In this document: in pieces, positions 43,516 through 54,623 of the stretch
Numbering within the stretch: position 1 is the first letter of the stretch
How the letters are laid out: every line of letters begins with the position of its first letter
Origin: Streptomyces sp. NBC_01551
Lineage (GTDB): Bacteria > Actinomycetota > Actinomycetes > Streptomycetales > Streptomycetaceae
DNA: 64,000 nucleotides
NCBI RefSeq assembly: GCF_026339935.1
Contig: NZ_JAPEPX010000001.1
Coordinates: forward strand, 3,424,001-3,488,000
Reading direction: 5' to 3'
Translations under genes and position numbers: made by a program
The notes under the pieces: model-generated
Told to the model about the DNA's origin: nothing
The model's database searches: none
What the model saw: only the letters and a program-made list of their open reading frames with translations

Positions 43516-44012
43516 GCGACGCAGTACGCGAGAACCTGACCTACGAGGGCTTCGGGCGCGCCGTCCGCGAGCTGGCGCAGACCATCGCCGACGACGGCTA
43601 CGAGCCCGACATCATCCTGAGCATCGCCCGCGGTGGCGTGTTCGTGGCCGGCGGCCTGGCGTACGCGCTGGACTGCAAGAACATCCACCTCGTGAACGTG
43701 GAGTTCTACACCGGCGTGGGCACCACCCTGGAGATGCCGGTCATGCTGGCGCCGGTGCCCGAGGCGATCGACTTCACCGACAAGAAGGTGCTGATCGCCG
43801 ACGACGTCGCCGACACCGGCAAGACGCTCAAGCTGGTGCACGACTTCTGCCTGGGCCACGTCGCCGAGGTGCGTTCGGCCGTCATCTACGAGAAGTCGCA
43901 CTCGCTCGTGAAGTGCGAGTACGTGTGGAAGAAGACCGACGAGTGGATCAACTTCCCGTGGTCGGTCGAGCCGCCGGTGGTGAAGAGGGAGGGGCAGGTG
44001 CTCGACGCCTGA
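43512..44012 (+). CDS. Purine-type phosphoribosyltransferase
   Basis: The 166-residue protein has the PRPP-binding motif [18 protein letters not shown] and an upstream [20 protein letters not shown] loop, as in xanthine/hypoxanthine-guanine salvage enzymes. The hood region [13 protein letters not shown] is typical of short bacterial forms. Precise base specificity cannot be read from the sequence. It is translationally coupled to dcd. Confidence 0.88.
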   Translation: MSDAVRENLTYEGFGRAVRELAQTIADDGYEPDIILSIARGGVFVAGGLAYALDCKNIHLVNVEFYTGVGTTLEMPVMLAPVPEAIDFTDKKVLIADDVADTGKTLKLVHDFCLGHVAEVRSAVIYEKSHSLVKCEYVWKKTDEWINFPWSVEPPVVKREGQVLDA

Positions 44013-44036
44013 CCCCTGTCCTCGACGGACGGATAC

Positions 44037-44085
44037 GAGGAGGGGCCCGCCCCGCGCATGATGCGCGCGGGGCGGGCCCCTCCTC
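44037..44085. terminator. Bidirectional terminator
   Basis: A 21-base perfect stem (44037-44057 with 44065-44085; arms begin GAGGAGGGGCCC and end GGGCCCCTCCTC) encloses a 7-base loop between the convergent phosphoribosyltransferase and Yip1-like genes. Confidence 0.9.
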
Positions 44086-44124
44086 GTGCCTACGGCCGAC
44101 GGTCGGTCGGCGGTCGGTCGGCTG

Positions 44125-45057
44125 CTAGAGCGTGCCCAGCTTGATGATCGACAGCAGGGCGATCAGCTGGATGGCGGAGGCGCCGAGCGCCTTCGGCCAC
44201 GGCAGGTCGTGCGACTTGCTGATCAGCGAGGTGAACAGGGCGCCGGCGGCCAGCCAGGTCACCCAGCCGAGCACCTGCACGACCATGTTGTCGCCGCTGA
44301 GGAACACGGCGAAGAGCAGTCGCGGGGCGTCGGTGATGGACATGACCAGCATCGACAGGCCCACGGTCGGCTGCCAGGAGCCGTCGCCGCCCAGCTGGCG
44401 GGCCAGGGTGTGCGTGACCGCGCCGAGCAGCAGGCCGCAGATGACGAAGGCCACGCCGGTGGAGAGCACGATCGGGACGGCGTTGGCGAGGGTCGCGTTG
44501 ATCGCGTCGTCGCGGGCCTCGTCGAGGCCGAAGACCGCGAGCAGGCCGTAGAGGAACGTCACGGTCAGCGCCGGACCCCAGACGGCGTAGTCGCGCATCT
44601 GCAGGAACGTCGGCCCGGGGCGCATCACGATGCCGCGCAGGAGCTCCTTCCAGCGCAGCCGCGGGCCGACGGGGCCGGCCGGGGGCGCGCCGGCGCCCGC
44701 GTGGTACGTCGCGGCCTGGCCGTACGGGTCCTCGCCGATGGCGAAGGCCTGGGTGTAGCCGGGGTTGTCCGCGTACGAGCCGCCGTGACCGCCATGGCCG
44801 CCGCCGTGGCCGCCGCCGCCCTGGTCGTACGGGGGCGGTTGCTGCTGACCGTACGGGTCGAAGTACTCGGGCTCGCCGTGCCCCCCGGCGGCGGCCTGCT
44901 GGGGCCACTGCTGCTGCGGGGGAGACCCGGCGGGCGGGTAGGGCTGCTGACCGTACGGCGCCTGCTGCGGTTGCTGCTGACCGTACGGCTGCTGCCGCGA
45001 AGGTTGTTGCGGGGTGCGGTTGTTGTCCCGGCCGCGTCCGATCCTGAATCCAGCCAC
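44125..45057 (-). CDS. Yip1-domain membrane protein
   Basis: The 310-residue product has a disordered N-terminus rich in Gln, Pro, Gly and Tyr (about residues 10-130; repeats such as PYGQQQPQQ and GGGHGGGHGG) and then about five membrane segments from residue 150. MRPGPTFLQMRDYAVWGPALTVTFLYG and the following Yip1-like region support the assignment. GTG at 45057 was chosen because the protein core begins there. The role is unclear; Yip1 proteins interact with membrane traffic or envelope proteins. Confidence 0.82.
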   Translation of the reverse strand: MAGFRIGRGRDNNRTPQQPSRQQPYGQQQPQQAPYGQQPYPPAGSPPQQQWPQQAAAGGHGEPEYFDPYGQQQPPPYDQGGGGHGGGHGGHGGSYADNPGYTQAFAIGEDPYGQAATYHAGAGAPPAGPVGPRLRWKELLRGIVMRPGPTFLQMRDYAVWGPALTVTFLYGLLAVFGLDEARDDAINATLANAVPIVLSTGVAFVICGLLLGAVTHTLARQLGGDGSWQPTVGLSMLVMSITDAPRLLFAVFLSGDNMVVQVLGWVTWLAAGALFTSLISKSHDLPWPKALGASAIQLIALLSIIKLGTL

Positions 45058-45338
45058 GTGATCGAAAGTACCTGGTCCGGCGGGAGCCCGTGGACCGGCG
45101 GCCGGAAGCGGGGGCCTTTGCGGCTGAGCTGTGACATCCCTTAGGGGTACCCCGGGGGGATGTCCCCCGGGTGGTGGGGTGCGGGGCGGGCGCCGGGTGG
45201 GTGTCGGGTTTACGTGGCTGGGGGAAAGTCTGCGGGGGTTCGTTACGTTGCCGACGGAATACGTAGATATCGGGCACGTAGCTTCGTTGACGTCGCGCCG
45301 CAGCGAAGCAACGAACGACATCGAGGAGAGCCCCCACC

Positions 45339-46358
45339 ATGCGCAGCACTCGCCGTACCGCACGTCGCACGACCCTCCGTACCGCCGCCGTTCTGACGGG
45401 GGCGGCCGCCGTTCTCGCCGTACCGGTGGGGGCCGCGTTCGCCGATTCGCCGGCGGGCCCGGGGGCGGAGTCGGAGGCGTCGCCGGGGGTTGAGCGGCCG
45501 ACCGCCGAGCCGACGGACCCGACCGGGCCGGCCGTGCCGGAGACGACTCCGCCGGTGACGACTCCGCCGGTGACGACGCCGGCGGAGCCGACGCCGACGA
45601 CGCCGACGACGCCCGCGAAGCCGACCAAGCCGACCAAACCGGTACGGGCCTTCGTGGCCACGGTGAAGTTGGCCGACGGGTCGGTCGCCAAGGTCTACAA
45701 GATCGGCGATCGCCACTTCGAGGCCGATATCCTCGCCGGCTCCACGAAGCTGGACACGCTGGTCAGCAGGGGCGGTGCGGCGGCGTACGGGCAGAACAAC
45801 GGGCTGCACGTCGTGCTCCAGCCGGACGGCACCGTGAGGTCGTGGATGGAGGGCGGGGAGAAGCCGAAGCCGGTTGAGGACAGGGTGACCTCGGTGCGGG
45901 TGACGATGCCCGACGGGCGGATCGCGAAGCTGATCGACGGGCCCGGCGGCAAGCGGGCGGTCATCTCCACGCCGAACGGCAACGTGCTGGGCACGATCGA
46001 CCTGAAGCACCCGAGCGTGCTGAACGACGGCTGGACGTACAAGCTCGTCCAGGACGGCAAGCGCGGCGTGAAGTTCGTCGTCATCGACGGGAAGAGCGGT
46101 GGGAACAGCTGGGTGTACGACTTCGGCAGCGGGAAGCTGATCGAGAAGTACACGGTCGGGGAGAAGCGGAAGAAGACGGTGCCGGTGCCGGTGCCGGCCG
46201 CTGAGGGGCGTGTCGTGCCGAAGGGTGGCGTGAAGGCCGGGGCGGAGGGTGTCGGCGGGGCCGGTGGGACGGACGCGCCGCACCTGGTGGCTGCGGGTGG
46301 GGGGATGGCGGCGGTCGGCGCGGCCGGGCTGGGCTTCGCCGTGCTGCGGCGGGCGTAG
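45339..46358 (+). CDS. Secreted, C-terminally anchored protein
   Basis: The 339-residue product has a signal peptide (RTARRTTLRTAAVLTGAA, cleavage near AFA-DS), a Pro/Thr-rich spacer (about residues 48-100) and a beta-strand-rich domain (about 105-285). The C-terminus has a hydrophobic stretch (HLVAAGGGMAAVGAAGLGFAVL) ending in RRA, as in sortase-type surface proteins, but there is no clear LPxTG-type motif. No enzyme motif is visible. Start ATG follows GAGGAGAG. Confidence 0.72.
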   Translation: MRSTRRTARRTTLRTAAVLTGAAAVLAVPVGAAFADSPAGPGAESEASPGVERPTAEPTDPTGPAVPETTPPVTTPPVTTPAEPTPTTPTTPAKPTKPTKPVRAFVATVKLADGSVAKVYKIGDRHFEADILAGSTKLDTLVSRGGAAAYGQNNGLHVVLQPDGTVRSWMEGGEKPKPVEDRVTSVRVTMPDGRIAKLIDGPGGKRAVISTPNGNVLGTIDLKHPSVLNDGWTYKLVQDGKRGVKFVVIDGKSGGNSWVYDFGSGKLIEKYTVGEKRKKTVPVPVPAAEGRVVPKGGVKAGAEGVGGAGGTDAPHLVAAGGGMAAVGAAGLGFAVLRRA

Positions 46359-46436
46359 TCGGGGGCCGCTGCGCGGGGCCGTCCCCCACCCCGCCCCTTC
46401 CCGAAACCGGGGGCGAGCCCCAGGCCCCCGGAACAC

Positions 46437-46473
46437 GGAACGGCCGGTCCCCCTGACGGGGACCGGCCGTTCC
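46437..46473. terminator. Bidirectional terminator
   Basis: GGAACGGCCGGTCCCC and GGGGACCGGCCGTTCC form a perfect 16-base stem with a 5-base loop between the secreted protein and the convergent Fe-S reductase gene. Confidence 0.9.
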
Positions 46474-46491
46474 GGCGTTCCTGCCCGGCGC

Positions 46492-49263
46492 CTACTTCGC
46501 GCCCGACCCCTCCGAAGCCTCGACCTCGGCCTCAGCAGCAGCGCCCTTCGACTCCGCCGCGGCCTTGTCCGCCTCGGCCTCAGCGCCCTTCGCCTCAGCC
46601 TCGGCCGGCTCGGCCTCAGCCGCAGCAGCCTTCGGCTCCGCCGCGGGAGCGGCGTCCGCCTCCGGCGTGGCCGCCTCGGCGGCGGGAGCAGCCGCAGCCT
46701 CAGCCGCCGGAGCAGCTTCCGCCTTCGGCGCGGCCTCGGGCTCGGCGGCGGGAGCAGCCTCAGATTCCGCCTCGGCCGCAGGAGCGGCCTCGGCAGCGGC
46801 GGCGGCGTCCGCCTTCGCCGCGGGAGCGACGTCAGCGGCTGCCGTCGGCTCCGCCTCGGTCGGCTCGGCCTCCGCCTCGGCGGCCTCTGCCTCGGCGGCG
46901 GCCTTCGCCGCGGCCTCTGCTTCCGCCTTCGCGGCAGCGGCGGCGGCGGCCTTCGCGGCGGCGGCCTCGGCCTTGGCGGCCGCAGCCGCCTCCGCCTCGG
47001 CGGCAGCCGCAGCGGCCTCCGCCTCGGCCAGCGCCAGCGCAGCCGCCTCGGCCTCCGGGTTCTTCACCGACTCCAGGAGCAGCTGGGCCACGTCCACGAC
47101 CTGGACGTGTTCCTTCGCCTGGCCGTCGTTCTTCTTGCCGTTCACCGAGTCCGTCAGCATGACCAGGCAGAACGGGCAGGCCGTCGAGACGATGTCCGGG
47201 TTCAGGGACAGGGCCTCGTCGACGCGCTCGTTGTTGATCCGCTTGCCGATGCGCTCTTCCATCCACATGCGCGCGCCACCCGCGCCACAGCAGAAGCCGC
47301 GCTCCTTGTGGCGGTGCATCTCCTGCTGACGCAGGCCCGGCACGGCCGACATGATCTCGCGCGGCGGCGTGTAGACCTTGTTGTGCCGGCCCAGGTAGCA
47401 CGGGTCGTGGTACGTGATCAGCCCGTCGACCGGCGTCACCGGCAGCAGCCGGCCCTCGTCGATCAGGTGCTGAAGCAGCTGCGTGTGGTGGATGACCTCG
47501 TACTCGCCGCCCAGCTGCGGGTACTCGTTCGCGATGGTGTTGAAGCAGTGCGGGCAGGTCGAGACGATCCGCTTTGTCGACTTCGGCTTCTTCGTGGCCG
47601 GGTCGTCGTCGTCCTCGCCGAACGCCATGTTCAGCATCGCCACGTTCTCCTGGGCCAGCTGCTGGAACAGCGGCTCGTTGCCCAGACGGCGCGGGGAGTC
47701 ACCCGTGCACTTCTCGTCGCCGCCCATGATCGCGAACTTCACGCCCGCGATGTTCAGCAGCTCCGCGAAGGCCTTCGTGGTCTTCTTGGCGCGGTCTTCG
47801 AGGGCGCCCGCGCAGCCGACCCAGTAGAGGTAGTCGAACTCGGAGAGGTCCTCCGCGTCCTTGCCGATGATCGGGACCTCGAAGTCCACCTCCTTGGTCC
47901 ACTCCACGCGCTGCTTCTTCGCGAGGCCCCAGGGGTTGCCCTTCTTCTCCAGGTTCTTGAGCATCGTGCCCGCCTCCGACGGGAACGCGCTCTCGATCAT
48001 CACCTGGTAGCGCCGCATGTCGACGATGTGGTCGATGTGCTCGATGTCGACCGGGCACTGCTCCACGCACGCGCCACAGGTCGTGCAGGACCACAGCACG
48101 TCGGGGTCGATGACGCCGTTCTCCTCGGCGGTGCCGATGAGCGGGCGCTCCGCCTCCGCGAGGGCGGCGGCGGGGACACCGGCGAGCTGCTCCGCCGTGG
48201 CCTTCTCGTTGCCCTCCATGTCCTTGCCGCCGCCCGCGAGCAGGTACGGGGCCTTGGCGTGCGCGTGGTCGCGCAGCGACATGATCAGGAGCTTCGGGGA
48301 CAGCGGCTTGCCGGTGTTCCAGGCGGGGCACTGCGACTGGCAGCGGCCGCACTCGGTGCAGGTGGAGAAGTCGAGGATGCCCTTCCAGGAGAACTGCTCG
48401 ACCTGGGAGACGCCGAAGACGTCGTCCTCGCCCGGCTCCTCGAAGTCGATCTCCTTGCCGCCGCTCGTCATCGGCTGGAGCGCGCCGAGCGCCGTCGCGC
48501 CGTCCGCGTTGCGCTTGAACCAGATGTTCGGGAAGCCGAGGAAGCGGTGCCAGGCGACACCCATGTTGGTGTTGAGCGAGACGACGATCATCCAGATCAG
48601 CGAGACGCCGATCTTGATCATCGCGGTGAAGTAGATGGCGTTCTGCAGCGCGCCGAGCGAGAGCCCCTTGAAGGCCAGGACCAGCGGGTACGAGGCGAAG
48701 TACGCCGGCTCGTACGAGTCCACGTGGTGGATCGCGCCCTCAAGACCGCGCAGGCACAGGATCGCGAGGCCGATGGTGAGGATCACGTACTCGACGAAGT
48801 ACGCCTGCCAGGCCTTGGAGCCCGTGAAGCGCGACTTGCGGCCCGCGCGGGAGGGCAGCGACAGCAGGCGGATGGCGATCAGCACGGCGATGCCGAGGAT
48901 CGTCATGATGCCGATGAACTCGATGTACAGCTCGAACGGCAGGAAGTTCCCGACGATCGGCAGCACCCAGTCCGCCTGGAAGAGCTGGCCGTACGCCTGC
49001 ACCAGCGTCGGAGGCAGCGTCAGGAAGCCGATCGCGACGAACCAGTGGGCGAACCCGACGATGCCCCAGCGGTTCATGCGGCTGTGGCCGAGGAACTCCC
49101 GGACCAGGGTGATCGTTCGGGCCTTGGGGTCGTCCGTGCGGCTGCCTGCCGGCACGGGCTGACCGAGCTTCACGAACCGGTAGATCTGCGCCACGGCTCG
49201 GGCGAGCAGCGCGACGCCGACCACGGTCAGGACCAGCGACACGATGATCGCGGCGAGTTGCAT
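46492..49263 (-). CDS. Membrane Fe-S oxidoreductase with Ala/Glu-rich tail
   Basis: The 923-residue product has about five to six membrane segments in residues 1-235. Two 4Fe-4S ferredoxin motifs follow (CTECGRCQSQCP and CTTCGACVEQCP), and two CCG domains (TCPHCFNTI, and CCGAGGARMWMEE with FCLVM). This is the heterodisulfide-reductase-like (Fe-S)-binding reductase seen in mycobacteria and Streptomyces. It should move electrons between a membrane quinone or haem and a thiol or Fe-S partner. The last 190 residues are a repetitive Ala/Glu/Lys-rich helix-forming tail of unknown use. Confidence 0.92.
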   Translation of the reverse strand: MQLAAIIVSLVLTVVGVALLARAVAQIYRFVKLGQPVPAGSRTDDPKARTITLVREFLGHSRMNRWGIVGFAHWFVAIGFLTLPPTLVQAYGQLFQADWVLPIVGNFLPFELYIEFIGIMTILGIAVLIAIRLLSLPSRAGRKSRFTGSKAWQAYFVEYVILTIGLAILCLRGLEGAIHHVDSYEPAYFASYPLVLAFKGLSLGALQNAIYFTAMIKIGVSLIWMIVVSLNTNMGVAWHRFLGFPNIWFKRNADGATALGALQPMTSGGKEIDFEEPGEDDVFGVSQVEQFSWKGILDFSTCTECGRCQSQCPAWNTGKPLSPKLLIMSLRDHAHAKAPYLLAGGGKDMEGNEKATAEQLAGVPAAALAEAERPLIGTAEENGVIDPDVLWSCTTCGACVEQCPVDIEHIDHIVDMRRYQVMIESAFPSEAGTMLKNLEKKGNPWGLAKKQRVEWTKEVDFEVPIIGKDAEDLSEFDYLYWVGCAGALEDRAKKTTKAFAELLNIAGVKFAIMGGDEKCTGDSPRRLGNEPLFQQLAQENVAMLNMAFGEDDDDPATKKPKSTKRIVSTCPHCFNTIANEYPQLGGEYEVIHHTQLLQHLIDEGRLLPVTPVDGLITYHDPCYLGRHNKVYTPPREIMSAVPGLRQQEMHRHKERGFCCGAGGARMWMEERIGKRINNERVDEALSLNPDIVSTACPFCLVMLTDSVNGKKNDGQAKEHVQVVDVAQLLLESVKNPEAEAAALALAEAEAAAAAAEAEAAAAAKAEAAAAKAAAAAAAKAEAEAAAKAAAEAEAAEAEAEPTEAEPTAAADVAPAAKADAAAAAEAAPAAEAESEAAPAAEPEAAPKAEAAPAAEAAAAPAAEAATPEADAAPAAEPKAAAAEAEPAEAEAKGAEAEADKAAAESKGAAAEAEVEASEGSGAK

Positions 49264-49389
49264 GGAGGGGCTCCTCGGGCGGCATTACTAAGCGGTAACT
49301 TATTCAGTCAAGGCTTGAGGTTACCCATTCCCGACGCCGCAATGTAGCTGAGCGCGCGGTGATCTGTGTCGCTCAGGCTTGCCTATGCC

Positions 49390-49470
49390 GCGGCCCGCGC
49401 CGGCCTGTGCCGACCTACGCCGACCCACGCCGACCCACGCGGACCCGCGCCGGCCTACGCCGACCTGTGC
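49390..49470. repeat. Degenerate 10-base tandem repeat
   Basis: About eight copies of a CGCCGACCYA-like unit run through this stretch, at the 3' end of the sugar transferase gene and beyond. The tract is also rich in GCCGACC words. It might arise by slippage. Part of it overlaps the end of the coding region. Confidence 0.7.
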
Positions 49471-50087
49471 CGACGGGCCGCCCGGGGGGTCTGGGCCAGG
49501 ATCGCGAGATCCATCCCCAGCCAGTGGCTCTCCACATAGTGTCGGTCCAGGAGGGCCATTTCCTCCCACGGGAGGTCGGACCGCGCGCTCACCTGCCACA
49601 ACCCCGTCATTCCCGGTTTTACGAGGAGCCGGTCCGGGCGGTCCGTACCCGGCCCCGGGCGCGGCCCGACCAGGGACATCTCACCCCGGAGCACGTTGAC
49701 CAGCTGCGGCAGCAGGTCCATCGCGCACCGCTCCACCGCCGTCCCGACACGGCCCGCCCCCGCGTCCGTCCGCAGTCGCCAGGTCCGGAACGGCCGCCCC
49801 CCGAGTCCGACCGCCGGCTCCCGCAGGAAGACCCGCCCGCCCTGGCCGACGTACAACAGCCCGGCGGCCACCAGCAGCGGTACGGCGAACACGCCGAGCA
49901 GCAGCAGCGCCCCGAGCAGGTCCACGACCCGCTTGGCCGGGCAGGAGGGGATGCGCGCGGGGCGCATCCGCAGGGCGGGGGCGAGGCGCCGGATCGCGGG
50001 CGGTGCGAACGACGGCAACGACAACGGCATGCACGCACCGTGCCGTGTGTCTCCGACGGGTGGGTGGTGCCGCGCAGCGGCGGCCAC
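49455..50087 (-). CDS. Bacterial sugar transferase (undecaprenyl-phosphate type)
   Basis: The 210-residue product matches the PF02397 family: a membrane segment KRVVDLLGALLLLGVFAVPLL, then EMSLVGPRPGPGT, KPGMTGLWQVSARSDLPWEEM and LLDRHYVESHWLGMDLAIL. These enzymes start surface-polysaccharide synthesis by moving a sugar phosphate onto undecaprenyl phosphate. GTG at 50087 is supported by GGGGGAT upstream; ATG at 50030 lacks one. No other polysaccharide gene is adjacent. Confidence 0.86.
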   Translation of the reverse strand: MAAAARHHPPVGDTRHGACMPLSLPSFAPPAIRRLAPALRMRPARIPSCPAKRVVDLLGALLLLGVFAVPLLVAAGLLYVGQGGRVFLREPAVGLGGRPFRTWRLRTDAGAGRVGTAVERCAMDLLPQLVNVLRGEMSLVGPRPGPGTDRPDRLLVKPGMTGLWQVSARSDLPWEEMALLDRHYVESHWLGMDLAILAQTPRAARRHRSA

Positions 50088-50225
50088 CGAGCATCCCCCG
50101 CTCGGCCCCGCGCGGGCCGGCGTCGGGCGCCCCCTCGCGGCGAGCGTGCCCGGCCGCGCCCGGGCCGGCGGGTCCGGGGGCCGTCGGGGTGTGCGGGTGC
50201 GCAGGTGAGCGTAAGGCTGCCGTAA

Positions 50226-52162
<1,937 letters not shown>

Positions 52163-52163
<1 letters not shown>

Positions 52164-52846
52164 TGTCGGAGGAGACGCCGGGCTTCGAGGAGAAGCCCGA
52201 AGTCCCCGCCGGCGCCACGCCTGACGACGCCGCCGAGCCGAAGGCCGCCGATTCCTCCGAGGAGGAGGCGGCGGCCCCGGCCGGGGACTCCACAGCAGCA
52301 CGGCCCGCCGGCCAGGAGGCCGCCCTCCTGGCGCAGCTGGACCAGGCCCGTACCGCGCTGAACGAGCGCACCGCGGACCTCCAGCGGCTCCAGGCCGAGT
52401 ACCAGAACTACCGTCGCCGGGTGGAGCGGGACCGCATCGCCGTCAAGGAGATCGCGGTCGCGTCCCTCCTGACGGAGCTGCTCCCGACTCTGGACGACAT
52501 CGGCCGGGCGCGGGACCATGGCGAGCTGGTCGGTGGCTTCAAGTCGGTGGCCGAATCGCTGGAGACGGCCGCGGCCAAGATGGGCCTCCAGCAGTTCGGC
52601 AAGGAGGGCGAGCCCTTCGACCCGACGATCCACGAGGCCCTGATGCACTCGTACGCGCCGGATGTCACCGAGGACACCTGCGTGGCGATCCTGCAGCCGG
52701 GCTACCGGATCGGCGAGCGTACGATCCGCCCCGCGCGGGTCGCGGTCGCCGAGCCCCAGCCGGGTGCGGCCCCGGCCGCCAAGTCCGAGTCCTCGGAGGG
52801 CGAAGCACCGTCCGACAAGGACACGGATGCTCCCGAAAAGGGCTGA
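52163..52846 (+). CDS. grpE: GrpE nucleotide-exchange factor
   Basis: The 227-residue protein has an acidic disordered N-terminus (about 50 residues), a long dimeric helix (LLAQLDQARTALNERTADLQ, LQAEYQNYRRRVERD) and the beta domain ending QPGYRIGERTIRPARVAVAE. It releases ADP from DnaK. Its ATG shares a base with the dnaK stop (TGATG). Confidence 0.97.
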
Positions 52847-52885
52847 CGCAGTACACGTAGGAGAACGAGAGGAGGGCCACCGGGG

Positions 52886-54064
52886 ATGAGCACGAAGGAC
52901 TTCGTCGAGAAGGACTACTACAAGGTCCTCGGTGTCCCGAAGGACGCCACCGAGGCCGAGATCAAGAAGGCGTACCGGAAGCTCGCCCGCGAGTTCCACC
53001 CGGACGCCAACAAGGGCGACGCCTCGGCGGAGGAGCGCTTCAAGGAGATCTCCGAGGCGAACGACATCCTCGGCGACGCCAAGCGGCGCAAGGAGTACGA
53101 CGAGGCGCGCGCCCTGTTCGGCAACGGTGGCTTCCGCCCCGGGCCGGGCGGGGGCGGCGGCTCGTTCAACTTCGACCTCGGCGACCTCTTCGGCGGTCAG
53201 CAGCCGGGCGGCGCGGGCGGCGGCTTCGGCGGCGGCCTGGGCGACGTGTTCGGCGGCCTGTTCAACCGCGGCGGCGCCGGTCCCGGAACCCGGGTCCAGC
53301 CGCGCCGCGGCCAGGACATCGAGTCCGAGGTCACGCTGTCCTTCACGGAGGCGGTGGACGGGGCGACCGTCCCGCTGCGGATGTCCTCCCAGGCGCCCTG
53401 CAAGGCCTGTTCGGGCACCGGCGACAAGAACGGCACCCCCCGGGTGTGCCCGACCTGCGTCGGCACCGGCCAGGTCTCGCGGGGCAGCGGCGGCGGCTTC
53501 TCGCTGACCGACCCCTGCGCGGACTGCAAGGGCCGCGGTCTGATCGCGGAGACCCCCTGCGACGTGTGCAAGGGCAGCGGGCGCGCCCGCAGCTCCCGCA
53601 CCATGCAGGTCCGGATCCCGGCGGGAGTCTCCGACGGCCAGCGGATCCGGCTGCGCGGCAAGGGTGCGCCGGGCGAGCGCGGCGGCCCGGCGGGTGACCT
53701 CTACGTCGTGGTCCACGTCGACAGCCACCCGGTGTTCGGCCGCAAGGGCGACAACCTGACGGTGACGGTCCCGGTGAGCTTCGCGGAGGCCGCCCTCGGC
53801 GCCGATGTCAGGGTCCCGACCCTGAACGGCCCGGCGGTGACGCTGAAGCTGCCGCCGGGCACCCCCAACGGCCGTACGATGCGGGCCCGCGGCAAGGGCG
53901 CGGTCCGCAAGGACGGCACCCGCGGCGACCTGCTGGTGACGGTCGAGGTGGCCGTGCCGACGGAGCTGTCGGACAAGGCGCGTGAGGCGCTGGAGATGTA
54001 CCGCGTCGCGACCGAGTCGCACGACCCGCGCGCCGCGCTGTTCGAGTCCGCGAAGGGAGCATGA
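52886..54064 (+). CDS. dnaJ: Type I DnaJ co-chaperone
   Basis: The 392-residue protein has a J domain (KDYYKVLGVPKDATEAEIKK and the HPD tripeptide in FHPDANKG), a Gly/Phe-rich stretch to about residue 135, and four CxxCxGxG zinc repeats (CKACSGTG, CPTCVGTG, CADCKGRG, CDVCKGSG). Two C-terminal substrate-binding domains follow. The stop is 1 base from the hspR start. Confidence 0.97.
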   Translation: MSTKDFVEKDYYKVLGVPKDATEAEIKKAYRKLAREFHPDANKGDASAEERFKEISEANDILGDAKRRKEYDEARALFGNGGFRPGPGGGGGSFNFDLGDLFGGQQPGGAGGGFGGGLGDVFGGLFNRGGAGPGTRVQPRRGQDIESEVTLSFTEAVDGATVPLRMSSQAPCKACSGTGDKNGTPRVCPTCVGTGQVSRGSGGGFSLTDPCADCKGRGLIAETPCDVCKGSGRARSSRTMQVRIPAGVSDGQRIRLRGKGAPGERGGPAGDLYVVVHVDSHPVFGRKGDNLTVTVPVSFAEAALGADVRVPTLNGPAVTLKLPPGTPNGRTMRARGKGAVRKDGTRGDLLVTVEVAVPTELSDKAREALEMYRVATESHDPRAALFESAKGA

Positions 54065-54065
54065 C

Positions 54066-54530
54066 ATGGACGGCCGCCGCAGACAGCCTCGATTCGGTAA
54101 TGGGGCCTACGAACTCACTGACGAGACTCCGGTCTACGTGATCTCGGTGGCCGCCCAGCTCTCGGGCCTGCATCCGCAGACCCTCCGCCAGTACGACCGC
54201 CTCGGCCTGGTCTCCCCGGACCGCACGGCCGGCCGCGGCCGGCGCTACTCGGCCCGTGACATCGAGCTGCTCCGCACGGTGCAGGCGCTGTCCCAGGACG
54301 AGGGCATCAACCTGGCGGGCATCAAACGCATCATCGAGCTGGAGAACCAGGTCGCCGCGCTCCAGCAGCGGGTGGCCGAGCTCTCGGCCACCGTGGACGG
54401 CGCCGCGGCCGCCCTGCGGGCCCGTGAGGCCCAGGTGCACGCCTCGTACCGCCGGGACCTGGTTCCGTACCAGCCGCCGGTGCCGGGCAACGCCCTGGTC
54501 GTCTGGCGCCCCAAGCGCCCGACGGACTGA
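54066..54530 (+). CDS. hspR: HspR, MerR-type heat-shock repressor
   Basis: The 154-residue protein has a MerR helix-turn-helix (YVISVAAQLSGLHPQTLRQYDRLGLVSPDRTAGRGRRYS) and a coiled coil after it. It binds HAIR sites ahead of dnaK and clpB, both visible here, together with DnaK. The start at 54066 was chosen over a longer in-frame extension that would overlap dnaJ. Confidence 0.95.
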   Translation: MDGRRRQPRFGNGAYELTDETPVYVISVAAQLSGLHPQTLRQYDRLGLVSPDRTAGRGRRYSARDIELLRTVQALSQDEGINLAGIKRIIELENQVAALQQRVAELSATVDGAAAALRAREAQVHASYRRDLVPYQPPVPGNALVVWRPKRPTD

Positions 54531-54548
54531 CGGCGCCCGCACCCGCTC

Positions 54549-54593
54549 GTGACGAAGGCCCCGCCCGGGAATCCCGGGCGGGGCCTTCGTCAC
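54549..54593. terminator. Terminator of the dnaK operon
   Basis: A perfect 21-base stem with an AAT loop (arms start GTGACGAAGGCC and end GGCCTTCGTCAC) lies 18 bases after the hspR stop. It can also serve the convergent LuxR-type regulator gene. Confidence 0.92.
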
Positions 54594-54623
54594 GCGTCGG
54601 TCCGCCCGTACAGCGGCCCTGGA

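Noticed and set aside
45540..45640. GACGACTCCGCCGGTG-type repeats as a CRISPR-like array
   Set aside because: These encode the Thr/Pro spacer of a secreted protein and have no regular spacer sequence.
46249..49347. 1032-codon plus-strand frame opposite the Fe-S reductase
   Set aside because: Leu/Arg repetitive shadow of the Ala/Glu-rich tail and enzyme; not a gene.
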